64,000 nt of DNA from Colletes latitarsis. Taxonomy: Eukaryota; Arthropoda; Insecta; Hymenoptera; Colletidae. Under the pieces are notes generated by a model. The model did not search any database. It was not told the origin of the DNA and was given only the letters and a program-made list of their open reading frames with translations. The translations under genes were made by a program, and so were the position numbers. Of this stretch, positions 50,598 through 60,655 are shown piece after piece (position 1 is the stretch's first letter; each line of letters begins with the position of its first letter). The stretch covers positions 27,680,479-27,744,478 of the forward strand of contig NC_135147.1 of NCBI RefSeq assembly GCF_051014445.1. Reading direction: 5' to 3'.

Positions 50598-51646
50598 ATG
50601 ATTCTGATAATGTATAACGTATTATTCCAAAAGCAGGAACAAATGAGTATGAGCTATTTTACAATATTACGTTTTAAACAGTCGGTAACGTTAAATAAAT
50701 GTTTGCTGAAGAAATGTTTGAGGCAATATTTAATGTACAGTGCAAGTTTATATTCCACCGGAACAAATAACCATCATAAAAATTATATTACTAAAAAAGA
50801 ACGCGTCGCTAGGAGAAGGGCATTAAGATTACAAATACTTCAAGATATTAAACAAACTAAACGGAAAGTAGAAGAAATTATAGAAAAGGAAAACATTTGG
50901 ACAATACCAAACTTACTCTGTATGGCTAGAATTGTAACATCGCCTTATTTAAGTTACATGATTTTATCACAGGATTACCAGGTAAGACAATAGTATTACA
51001 TACATATAATTCATATATATTAATTATATCAGTATTTGTTGATATTACAGGTAGCACTGTGGTTATTAATAATTGCAGGATTCAGTGATCTAGCCGATGG
51101 GTGGATAGCACGTACTTGGACGTCCCAAGCATCTAAGCTTGGTAGTTTTCTAGACCCAGTTGCCGATAAATTACTTGTGGGCACGTTGTTTCTTTCATTG
51201 GCCTGGGTAGGACTGGTTCCTATTCCTTTGGCATGTCTTGTCGTCGCAAGGGACGTTGCCTTAGTTTCTGCCGCTTCGTACATTAGATATCGATCTTTAC
51301 CACCGCCGGTACGTATCACGTTAAAAAATATAAATTGGTTAAGTATTTAGCTAAATTATTTTTTGCTATGACATTTCAGAAAACCCTGGCTAGGTACTTT
51401 GATCCTACGCATGCGACGGTACAATTAGCTCCAACATATATAAGTAAAATTAATACCGCTATTCAGTTGTCTTTTGTTGCTGGGACATTGGCTGCTCCTA
51501 TATTTCATTTTGTAAATCATCCAATTTTAGAAGGTCTATGTTACGTTACAGCATTAACAACATTAGCAGGGGGTATTAGCTACTTGATATCAAAAAATAC
51601 GTATAAATTATTAAGTAAAAAGACTTCGACAAAATCGTCTCGCTAG
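50598..51646 (+). CDS. CLS: Cardiolipin synthase (CMP-forming), mitochondrial
   Basis: Exons 50598-50981, 51051-51308 and 51380-51646 give 302 residues from the first ATG; ATG at 50643 (MSMSYF) is an equally good start. The protein condenses CDP-diacylglycerol with phosphatidylglycerol in the mitochondrial inner membrane. The CDP-alcohol phosphotransferase signature is intact: Asp141, Asp144-Gly145, Ala148-Arg149, Gly159, Asp163 and Asp167 (FSDLADGWIAR, then LGSFLDPVADK). Several hydrophobic spans follow (WVGLVPIPLACLVVARDVAL and later). The basic, Asn/Ser-rich amino end fits a mitochondrial targeting sequence. AATAAA lies at 51724-51729. It is convergent with NDUFAF1, with only about 170 bases between the stops. 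Confidence 0.93.
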
Positions 51647-51813
51647 GTGAATTTGTACATAATTAATAATATCGAGAAAATAGAACATCGATGCTATGTT
51701 TAGATTTATTACATGCTTTCTTTAATAAATGTAATTTATTTAAATGTCTACTGCATTTAACAATGAAACGAATAACAATATTTTTATTTGGTAATTGATC
51801 TATGTCATTAGTT

Positions 51814-52754
51814 TTATTTGGTAATATCATATGTTTCGTATGCAAACTCTTCAAAGTGACACATATCATAACATACAGCAATATAGTCAATTTCTAAACT
51901 AAATGGCCCATTTTTTTTATCACAAATAGTAATTCCAAAATTCGTGACATCAATTTGTGTCAAAGGAGTTTGAACATCTTGTAATACACCTCTTCCACCC
52001 ATCGCGAATTTAGAAAATGGTATTTTAACATACTGCCAATAAGGTCCACCTCTAGTATATAATACATAATGATGGGCTTTATACCAGAGTAAATCAATCG
52101 GTCCCTTTTGTAAAATATTCAACATATAACATCTACCATCTCCTCTAACTTTTAAAACCAGGCAATTGTAATCTGTCCAATCGAGTGTAATTTTTCGTTT
52201 AAAAGACTTCAATTTTGGTACTGTTGTTATATTACAAAAACCAGCATTTATTGTTATACCATCTTTAGGTAATTCAGTACTTAAAACACCATGGAATATT
52301 CCAGTGCCACGAGAGGTCAGTTCTAATCTAAACAGAGACTGTATATTTAACAATCTTAAATAATTCTGCTTAAGTAAAATTTACGTGCCCATGACACTTA
52401 CTTAGCGGTTGAATAACCTTTATCGTAATCACTATCGCAGGTTACAATCCACTCATCCCGCGATTTTACAGTTCCATCGAATTTCCAAACGATATTCTCT
52501 ATTTCGGGTGAAATTAAAGTAGGATGTATTCTAAATATATCCCGTATCTCTTTTCGAAATAACGATAGCTCTTCCTTTATTTCACGGTATCCATTTTGCA
52601 TTTTTTCAAAGATACTTAAGTTTTTCGTTTCTGGTGGTATGTCATATTTGTACGGGTAATGTACTCCTTTTCTTTCATACATATACGATATACAACTTTT
52701 GTGAAACCCTCTTTTATTATTTATCTTCAAATATAGTCGTAATACAGAAATCAT
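51814..52754 (-). CDS. NDUFAF1: NDUFAF1 / CIA30, complex I assembly factor
   Basis: Exons 52402-52754 and 51814-52354 give 297 residues. The protein belongs to the CIA30 family, which helps assemble the membrane arm of mitochondrial complex I. Family landmarks are clear: WKFDG, GVLSTELPKDG, WTDYNCLVLKVRGDGR, TRGGPYWQYVKIPFSKF, NFGITICDKKNGPFSLEIDY and the final EEFAYE. The amino end is basic and hydroxylated, as expected of a mitochondrial presequence. The single intron is only about 47 bases (52355-52401). The acceptor TTTAAG was chosen because it alone restores the phase and gives the family's STAK-to-LNIQ junction; the more canonical GCAG nearby leads to a stop. AATAAA on the minus strand lies at 51783-51788. 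Confidence 0.9.
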
Positions 52755-53306
52755 AATTATCTTATTGCGCGATTAAACAAAAATATAAGATTGTAAGACA
52801 AAAAACTTGTTCCATGTAAAATACGTAACACTGTCAAGTAATGTTTGTATTTTGTACCTATATATACGACGTGCAAATTCGTATTGTTTACGGACAACCT
52901 GTCGTTTACTATAAATGCAATTGAACGTATCAAAAATGTGCACGGTGTAAATGAAGCCTGAAACTATATGTATAGGTTATACATATCCGAAGCTACCCGA
53001 AGTAGTTTCGGACAGCCTCGTGGGAGTCGAGAGAGAAAGGCTAACAAAGGATTACTACTGTCTTCTGCTGGTCACTGCTGGCCTTCGTTGACAACTACTG
53101 ACAAGATATATATGTATTAAAGCTTTGTATAATGTAAATCTATGGCAACAAATGATATAATTTCAAGAATTCTATGTGTTCTCATCATTTTTACCTTTCT
53201 TTACTAACTCTACACCGTAAGTGATATTCGATGCTTCGAAACAGTAATTGTAACCTTCCTGGATAAATAAATGATAACAACCATTGCTCTGTACATTATT
53301 TAATGT
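52755..53306. other. NDUFAF1 upstream region and repeat remnant
   Basis: The first 230 bases are probably the NDUFAF1 promoter. From about 52980 the sequence matches the repeats further right: a TCTGCTGGTCACTGCTGGCC minisatellite-like piece, and at about 53110-53215 a block (ATGTATTAAAGCTTTGTATA onwards) that recurs at 57500-57610 and inverted at 58430-58550 and 55830-55890. Confidence 0.6.
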
Positions 53307-55350
53307 AATTAATAAATTATAAACGATTACTGGAAGCGATTCTTATTTCAATATTGCGCTAAAAAGTGCCAAAGCATAGTTAGAGGAGGTATCCGGGGTA
53401 TACCTATACGGTCCCCTCACCCCCCACGTTTTGGTGACGACGTATAGTATCGCCATCTAAGAACGGGATTCGTACTATCCGGAGTACAGATCCCCTCTCG
53501 CCCCCCACGATTTGGTGCAAACGTATAGTATCGCCATCTAAGAACGAGTTTCGAACTAAAAACGGAGTACAGCTACCCCCACTTCTACTCCTGATACACA
53601 CTGCATACTTACCTTGATTATTCATTAATAACTCATTTCCTGGGATTAAAATATGAACTTTTAGAATCGAATAATATAGTATAGACCCTTGGCAAGATTC
53701 AAGGATAGTTTTTAGAACCATTCCGCCAGTAATTAAGATGTTATTAATGAATAAAGGAAGTCGTACTATTCACGTCTGTACTATTGTCTGCTTAAATCGA
53801 TGAATTATCAACTTTTCAACAATAAGACACATATTTTGGCTATTAGAGAACCAAGTAGAGATCCCTGGGAACATTCAAGGACCAATTTTACAACGCTCCA
53901 TGGTCTAATTAATTAGTTATTAGCGATAGATCCCTAAGGTGTCGCGTTGAAAAGTTAAAAACATTGTACAGACTTCCGATATTGGTTAATAACTACTTAA
54001 TAACACATGGGATGGCTAAAACAGGTACCCTTGAATCTTGTCAATGGTCTATACTATATTCTTAAACTCTAAAAGTTCATATATTAATCCCAGGAAAGGC
54101 GTAATTAGTAAATTAAGGAGCAATGATTTGACAGCGGTGGTTTGTATTGTGCCGCGGAATAGTTCATTGCCTTCAACGCTAGATGGCGCTTATTTACCGA
54201 CCTCAAACCCCCTGGTGTTAAAATGCCCAAGTTTGTCGTGGAATAGTTAATTATCTTCAACGATAGATGGCGCTTATTTACCGACCTCGAACCCCCTGGT
54301 GCTAAAACGCCCAAGCTTGTCGAGAAATCCATCTAGCGTGGACAAAACGAACTATTCCACGACAAACTTGGGCGTTTTAGCACCAGGGGGCTGGAGGTCG
54401 GTAAATAAGCGCCATCTAGCGTTGACAGTAAGAAACTATTCCACGCCACAATGCAAACCACCGCTTTCAAATCACTGCTCCTTAATTTACTAATTACGCC
54501 TTTCCTGGGATTAATATATGAACTTTTAGAGTTTAAGAATATAGTATAGACCATTAACAAGATTCGAGGATACCTGTTTTAGCCATCCCATGTGTTATTA
54601 AATAGTTATTAACCAATATCGGAAATCTGTACACTGTTTTTAACTTTTCAACGCGACACCTTAGGGATCTATCGCTAATAACTAATTAATTAGACCATGG
54701 AGCGTTGCAAAATTGGTCCTTGAATGTTCCCAGGGATCTCTACTTGGTTCTCTAATAGCCAAAATATGTGTCTTATTGTTGAAAAGTTGATAATTCATCG
54801 ATTTAAGCAGACAATAGTACAGACGTGAATAGTACGACTTCCTTTATTCATTAATAACGTCTTAATTACTGGCGGAATGGTTCTAAAAACTATCCTTGAA
54901 TCTTGCCAAGGGTCTATACTATATTATTCGATTCTAAAAGTTCATATTTTAATCCCAGGAAATGAGTTATTAATGAATAATCAAGGTAAGTATGCAGTGT
55001 GTATCAGGAGTAGGAGTGGGGGTAGCTGTACTCCGTTTTTAGTTCGAAACTCGTTCTTAGATGGCGATACTATACGTTTGCACCAAATCGTGGGGGGCGA
55101 GAGGGGATCTGTACTCCGTGCTTAGTTCGAAACCCGTTCTTAGATGGCGATACTATACGTCGTCGACAAATCGTGGGGGGCGAGAGGGGATCTGTACTCC
55201 GGATAGTACGAATCCCGTTCTTAGATGGCAATACTATACGTCGTCACCAAAACGTGGGGGGCGAGAGGGGATCTGTATACTATACTTTGACGCTTTTTAC
55301 CGTAAATATAGGTATAACTATCGCTTCCAGTAATCGTTTATAATTAATTA
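53307..55350. repeat. 2-kb inverted repeat (palindromic element)
   Basis: The left arm starts AAACGATTACTGGAAGCGAT (about 53315) and the right arm ends with the inverted ATCGCTTCCAGTAATCGTTT (about 55340). Inverted matches run along both arms, for example the block TTCCTGGGATTAAAATATGA at 53637 and its inverse near 54950. The centre is near 54.3 kb. Within each arm a roughly 65-bp unit (CTTAGATGGCGATACTATAC, then GTGGGGGGCGAGAGGGGATC) is repeated, twice on the left and three times on the right. The inner arms carry a roughly 100-bp module around GATGGCGCTTATTTACCGAC that is duplicated on the left. Identical open frames in both arms are a by-product. No transposase is visible. Confidence 0.85.
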
Positions 55351-55957
55351 ATTGGAAAAATATATAGAGTTTGATAAAATATTAATTAGAGTCGAACAAT
55401 ATTTGGACCAGTTATAAGATATTTTAGAATTTATAAAAATTAGGAAATTATTGGGAAAGGTTGGAGGGGAACGTAAATAAAAAGCATGGAAAATATGTAT
55501 TATAATTTTGATTCTTTATTGATATACACATAAGGAATGTTTCACACATTTCTGACTCTATTAAATAAAAACGTGCCTCAGAATCTTGATATCACGTTTT
55601 ATTAATAAGTATAATCGATAAGTAATATGTTTAAATGGTCCTTTTATGATTGAAAATAATATGTTTTTAGGGCTCAAAGAGATGTTTTAATTTCTTGTAA
55701 CGCTGGTGTGATGGACTTCTCGACAAACTTGGGCGTTTTACCATCCGGATTTCCAAAGTGCCCGGAACATTTCCAAAATGCTGGCGGCCTTGCGAAGAGG
55801 TGGCATGTATCTTATAGCTAAGGGAATAATGGGGAGAGGAGAAGAAAGGTAAAAATGATGAGAAGACATAGAATTCTTTGAAATTATATCATATATTTTC
55901 GTATCACTCGTAACATTACTAACAGATTTCGAAATGAATTTCAATCCCTTGCTCGTA
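55351..55957. other. Spacer with repeat fragments
   Basis: AT-rich DNA with fragments of the neighbouring repeats: an inverted copy of the GAGAACACATAGAATTC-type block at about 55835-55885, and a truncated family B end at about 55905-55950 (AACAGATTTCGAAATGAATT). No gene is seen. Confidence 0.55.
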
Positions 55958-56521
55958 GTGTTCTCTCGTTGCTTGCTTCGGTCACCATTGTTTCGTCGAA
56001 CGAAACATGTGATCGGCCGTCCAGTTTGTCCGAAAGATCTAGTCGCCTGCCCATGATAGATCGATTTCTAGAAATAGAAATCAATCTACCAAGGGCAGTG
56101 TGGATTCGATCTGAAGATCTGCTGCACGGTTCAACATCGCGTCGCGTCGCGTATCCCTCGATTTACCTTCATCCCCTTTTAAACGAAATAATTACTTGGT
56201 ACAACTAAACTAGAAGGTCGAAGGAACATTGCTTCCTTCTATCTCTCTAGTTTAGTAATCTAGCTTGTAAGAATGTAAAGGGAGATCAATGGAACTTTGA
56301 TTCCATCTATCTTTCTTCGGGTCTTCACTCGCAGCAACCTCCACGTGGTGAGACCTGGGTAATATTATTTAGCATTTAATTAATAATCGTATCACTCTTA
56401 GCTGAGTAATGCAATTATTAATTAAAAACTAAATAATATTAGTAATATAACAAAAATATAGATCTTCTTCACTAGGTTAATTTCGATTCTCATTGATTCA
56501 TCAAAGATTCTAGAGTATTGT

Positions 56522-56866
56522 CTCAAACGAGGTATACACGTAGATCTTTCATCCAGTGTATTTTTTCGATCCATTTTTACGGGGTCTCGAAACCCCATTA
56601 CCATTTTCGAGTCACTCACATTACCAACAGATTTAGAAATGAATTTCAATCCCTTCCATAGTCAATTCACATGCATTTACGTACACTGTCTGCACATACA
56701 GCTGTCTGTCCATCAATATTAATTCAGAGAATACTTTCTCAACTGACCGCCATCCATAAGAATAAGACGCTAAAATCACCCCCGAATTTTCAGCTGTATG
56801 ACAGTCAGATTAGGCCACTGTCAGTCCATAAGGTGTGAAGTCTATTCGTATACCTCGTCTGTGGTA
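56522..56866. mobile_element. TIR element, family B, left-arm copy
   Basis: Ends TCAAACGAGGTATACACGTA and TCTATTCGTATACCTCGTCT are inverted repeats of each other. The interior matches 59451-59790 in inverted orientation and 10652-10913 in part. About 345 bp, non-coding. Confidence 0.7.
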
Positions 56867-56894
56867 TAAGCTACGACTACATGTACTTTTCAAT

Positions 56895-57490
56895 TTTCCT
56901 ACAGACCTCCGTTGGCCTTTGCTGGCTTTTGCTGACCGCTGCTGACCACTCCTGTTACTTCTGACAATGTATAACGATTACAACTTGCTACTGTCAGCCT
57001 CTCCCAACCTCTGCTGGCTTCTGCTGACCACGTGTAACGATTACTACGGACTTCTGCCTGCCTCCAATGATCTTTTCTGACCTCTGCTGACCATCCCTTA
57101 TATTTCTGACAACGTATAACGATTACAACTTGCTACTGTCAGCCTCTCCCAACCTCTGCTGGCTTCTGCTGACCACCGCTTATATTTCTGACAACCTATA
57201 ACGATTACAACTTGCTACTGCTTGCCCCTGCTAGTCTCTGCTGACCGCTGCTGACCACTTCTGATACTTCTGGCAACGTATAACGATTACAACTTGCTAC
57301 TGTTAACCTCTCCCAGCCTCTGCTGACCTCTGCTGACCACCCCTGATGCTTCTGGCAACGTATAACGATTACAACTTGCTACTGCTTGCCCCTGCTAGTC
57401 TCTGCATGCCTCTGCATCCCTCTGCTGACCTCTGCTGGCCCCTGCTGGCCCCTACTGACCCCTGCTGACCACGCTGACCTTTGTTAACAA
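56895..57490. repeat. Minisatellite, left arm (TGCTGACC type)
   Basis: Higher-order units of roughly 90-130 bp. Each contains ACGTATAACGATTACAACTT followed by runs of short TCTGCTGACC or CTGCTGGC motifs. The same array in reverse complement lies at 58567-59410. Confidence 0.85.
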
Positions 57491-57664
57491 CTTCTAACAT
57501 GATGTACATGTATTAAAACTTTGTATAATGTAAAACTATGACAATAAATGATATAATTTCGAAGAATTCTATGTGTTCTCATCACTTTTACCTTTCTTTT
57601 CCTCTCCCCATTGTTCCCTTAGTTATAAGAAACCGTTTCTCTACTTAAAACTGGAATTCCAAAG

Positions 57665-58380
57665 TGCCCGGAGCGTTTTCTGAAATTTCGAATGGCCTTG
57701 ACCCACTTTCGAAATTAGGTCAAGGCCATCCGGATTTTCGAAGCGCCCGGAATTTTTCTAAGATTCGATGGCCTTGACCTACTTTCGAAATTGGGTCAAG
57801 GCCATCCGGATTTCCAGGTTGGCCGGAAGATTTCTGAAATTTCGAATGGCCTTGACCCACTTTCGAAATTGGGTCAAGGCCATCCGGATTTCCAAGTCGG
57901 CCGGAAGATTTTTGAAATTTCGAATGGCCTTGACCCACTTTCGAAATTAGGTCAAGGCCATCCGGATTTTCGAAGCGGCCGGAGAATTTTTCTAAGATTC
58001 GAATGGCCTTGACCCACTTTCGAAATTGGGTCAAGGCCATCCGGATTTTCGAAGCGCCCGGAATTTTTCTAAGATTCGAATGGCCTTGACCCACTTTCGA
58101 AATTGGGTCAAGGCCATCCGGATTTTCGAAGCGGCCGGAGAATTTTTCTAAGATTCGAATGGCCTTGACCCACTTTCGAAATTGGGTCAAGGCCATCCGG
58201 ATTTTCGAAGCGGCCGGAGAATTTTTCTAAGATTCGAATGGCCTTGACCCAATTTCGAAAGTGGGTCAAGGCCATCCGGATTTTCGAAGCGGCCGGAGAA
58301 TTTTTCTAAGATTCGAATGGCCTTGACCCAATTTCGAAAGTGGGTCAAGGCCATCCGGATTTTCAAAGCGCCCGGAAGAT
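57665..58380. repeat. Tandem satellite of palindromic units, about 79 bp each
   Basis: About nine tandem units. Each contains GGCCTTGACCC, then ACTTTCGAAATT, then GGGTCAAGGCC, an 11-bp-stem palindrome with TTCGAA in the loop, followed by ATCCGGATTTTCGAAGCGGC and AGAATTTTTCTAAGATTCGA. Spacer parts vary slightly (AAGTCGGCCGG or AAGCGCCCGG). The last two units carry the loop in the opposite orientation (AATTTCGAAAGT). The unit length is not a multiple of three, so open frames through it are accidental. Confidence 0.9.
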
Positions 58381-58566
58381 TTCTAAAATGCTGGTGAACT
58401 TGCGAAGAAGGTGGTACGCATCTTATAGGTAAGATAATGATTTGGAGAGGAAAAGGACGGTAAAAAATGATGAGAACACATTGAATACTTTGAAATTACA
58501 TCATTTATTGTCATAGATTTACATTATACAAAACTTTAATACATATAAACATATTATATTATATTA

Positions 58567-59410
58567 CATCATTGCACAAGTTGTCAGCAACGGTCAACAG
58601 TGGTCAGCAATGGTCAGCTAACGTCGGGAGGTGTTGGCAGAGGTCAGCTTAGGCCAGGAGAAGCTGGCAGATGTCAGCAGAGGAAAGCAGTAGTCAGTAG
58701 TAATCGTTGTACGTGGCCAGAAATATAAGCGTTGGTCAGCAGAGGCCAGCGGAGGCCAGTAGGGGCAAGCTGAGACCAGCAGGTGCAAACAGAGACCACC
58801 AGGGACAAGCAGAGACCAGCAGTGGCAGGCAGAAGTCAGTAGTAATCGTTATACGTTGTCAGAAGTAACAGGAGTGGTCAATAGCGGTCAGCAGAAGCCA
58901 GCGGAGGCTGGCAGAAGTCAATAGTAATCGTTATACGTTGTCAGAAATATAAGCGGTGGTCAGCAGAAGCCAGCAGAGTCCAGCAGGGGCAAGCAGTAAC
59001 AAGTAGTAATCGTTATACGTTGTCGGAAGCATCAGGGGTGGTCAGCTGTGGTCAGCAAAGGCTGGGAGAGGCTGGCAGTACCCAGTTGTAATCGTTATAC
59101 ATTGTCAGAAGCAATAGGGGGTGGTCAGCAGTGGTCAGCAGAGGCTGGGAGAAGCTGGGAGAGGCTGGCAGTAACCAGTCGTAATCGTTATACGTTGTCA
59201 GAAATATAAGCGGTGGCCAACAGAAGCCAGCAGAGTCCAGCAGGGGCAGGCAGTAGCAAGTTGTAATCGTTATACGTTGTCAGAAATACCAGGAGTGGTC
59301 AGCAGCGGTTAGCAGGGGCCAGCGGAGGCAGGCAGAAGTCCGTAGTAATCGTTATGCGTTGTCAGAAATATAAGTGGTGGTCAGCAAAAGCCAGTAAAGG
59401 CCAACGGAGG
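58567..59410. repeat. Minisatellite, right arm (GGTCAGCAG type)
   Basis: Reverse-complement counterpart of the left-arm minisatellite, with TAGTAATCGTTATACGTTGT recurring about every 90-130 bp between runs of GGTCAGCAG or GCCAGCAG motifs. It is longer than the left array, so the copy numbers have diverged. Confidence 0.85.
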
Positions 59411-59450
59411 TCTGTAGGAAAGTTCAAAAGTACATGTAGTCGTACCTTAT

Positions 59451-59790
59451 ACCACAGACGAGGTATACGAGTAGACTTTACACCTTATGGACTGAAAGTG
59501 GCCTAATCTGACTGTCATACCGAGCTGAAAATTCGGGGGTCATTTTAGCGTCCTATTCTCATGGATGGCGAGCAGTTGAGAAACTATTCACTGAATTAAT
59601 ATTGATAGGCAAATAGCTGTAGGGTGTGCATAAATACATGTGAGTTGACTATGCAGGGATTGAAATTCATTTCTAAATCTGTTGGTAATGTTACAAATAG
59701 CACGAAAATGATAATGGAGGTTCGAGAGCCCGTAAAAATGGGTCGAAAAAATACATTGGGTGAAAGATCTACTCGCATACCTCGTTTGAA
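59451..59790. mobile_element. TIR element, family B, right-arm copy
   Basis: Starts ACCACAGACGAGGTATACGA and ends ACTCGCATACCTCGTTTGAA. It is the inverted partner of 56522-56866 within the large palindrome. About 340 bp with no coding capacity. Confidence 0.7.
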
Positions 59791-60326
59791 ACAATACTTC
59801 AGAATCTTTGATGAATCAATGAGAATCGAAACTAACCTAGTGAAGGAGATCTATATTTATGATGACCTATGCAAGGCGGATCGCAGCCAATTTGCTAATA
59901 TTATTTAGTTTTTACTTAATAATTGCATTACCCAGGTACGGGTTGGTTGCTGCGAGTGGAGACCCGAAGGAAGATAGATGGAATCAAAGTTCCATCGATC
60001 TCCCTTTACATTCTTACAAGCTAGATTACTAAACTAGAGACATAGGAGGAAGCAATGTTCCTTCGATCTTCTAGTTTAGTTGTACCAAGTAATTATTTCG
60101 TTTAAAAGGGGATGAAGGTAAATCGAGGGAGATGCGACGCGACGCGATGCTAAACCGTGCAGCAGATCTTCGGATCGAATCCACACTGCTCTTGGTAGAT
60201 CGATTTCTATTTCTAGAAATCGATCTATCATGGGCAGGCGACTAGATCTTTCGGGCAAACTGGACGGCCGATCACATGTTTCGTTCGACGAAACAGTGGT
60301 GACCGAAGCAAGCAACGAGAGAACAA

Positions 60327-60655
60327 ATTGAGAGAAGCTACTTGTTAAATAATTACTTGGCAATATTGGGAGATGCATATAATAAGGACTTAAAATTAAC
60401 GTCGATGCTCAAGTCTAATCGATAGAGAAGTCAGTTTGCCTTTGTTAACTTTCCGAAACTCCACGAGCTCACGTACGCGTGATCTGACATGTGTGAGTAG
60501 TGCACCGGGTGTTGAATCTGGCATCTCTGGGTATTAGGGGAAATAGTACTAGGTCGATGTTCGTGACAGAAAACGTGCTCAGGCGATAGGATTTTTCAGT
60601 TGTAGACGATGGTCATCGTGGAAACATTAAAATCAAATTTCCGTTTAATGTAAAA
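60327..60655. other. Spacer and probable PNPT1 5' region
   Basis: About 330 bases between the palindrome and the PNPT1 start codon. The repeat similarity stops and the sequence is unique as far as I can see. It presumably contains the PNPT1 promoter and leader; no clear core promoter motif is recognised. Confidence 0.5.

Larger units (their letters stand above)
55958..60326. repeat. 4.4-kb nested palindrome
   Basis: The outer arms match in inverted orientation: GTTCTCTCGTTGCTTGCTTC at about 55960 pairs with GAAGCAAGCAACGAGAGAAC at about 60304-60323, and TAGTAATCTAGCTTGTAAGA at about 56253 pairs with its inverse near 60010. Moving inwards, each arm carries a family B element, then a TGCTGACC-type minisatellite, then the TTGTATAATGTAAAACTATG block, and the two arms meet at a satellite core (57665-58380). 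The symmetry centre lies at about 58.0-58.15 kb. No functional gene is inside. Confidence 0.85.

Noticed and set aside
53404..55125. Matching 105- and 82-codon frames in the arms of the 2-kb inverted repeat
   Set aside because: They are the same repeat DNA read from each arm, end in the 65-bp direct repeats, and show no domain.
57720..58196. 158-codon repetitive protein encoded by the satellite core
   Set aside because: The roughly 79-bp unit shifts frame from unit to unit, and the palindromes make both strands open. There is no start context or splice signal.
57665..58380. CRISPR-like array of regularly spaced palindromic repeats
   Set aside because: The spacers are also repeated and there is no leader or cas gene. 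The genome is eukaryotic, so this is satellite DNA.
55969..60378. Related 79- and 100-codon frames in opposite arms of the palindrome as a conserved gene pair
   Set aside because: By eye, most of the roughly nine base differences over the shared part change the amino acid, so there is no sign of protein-level constraint.
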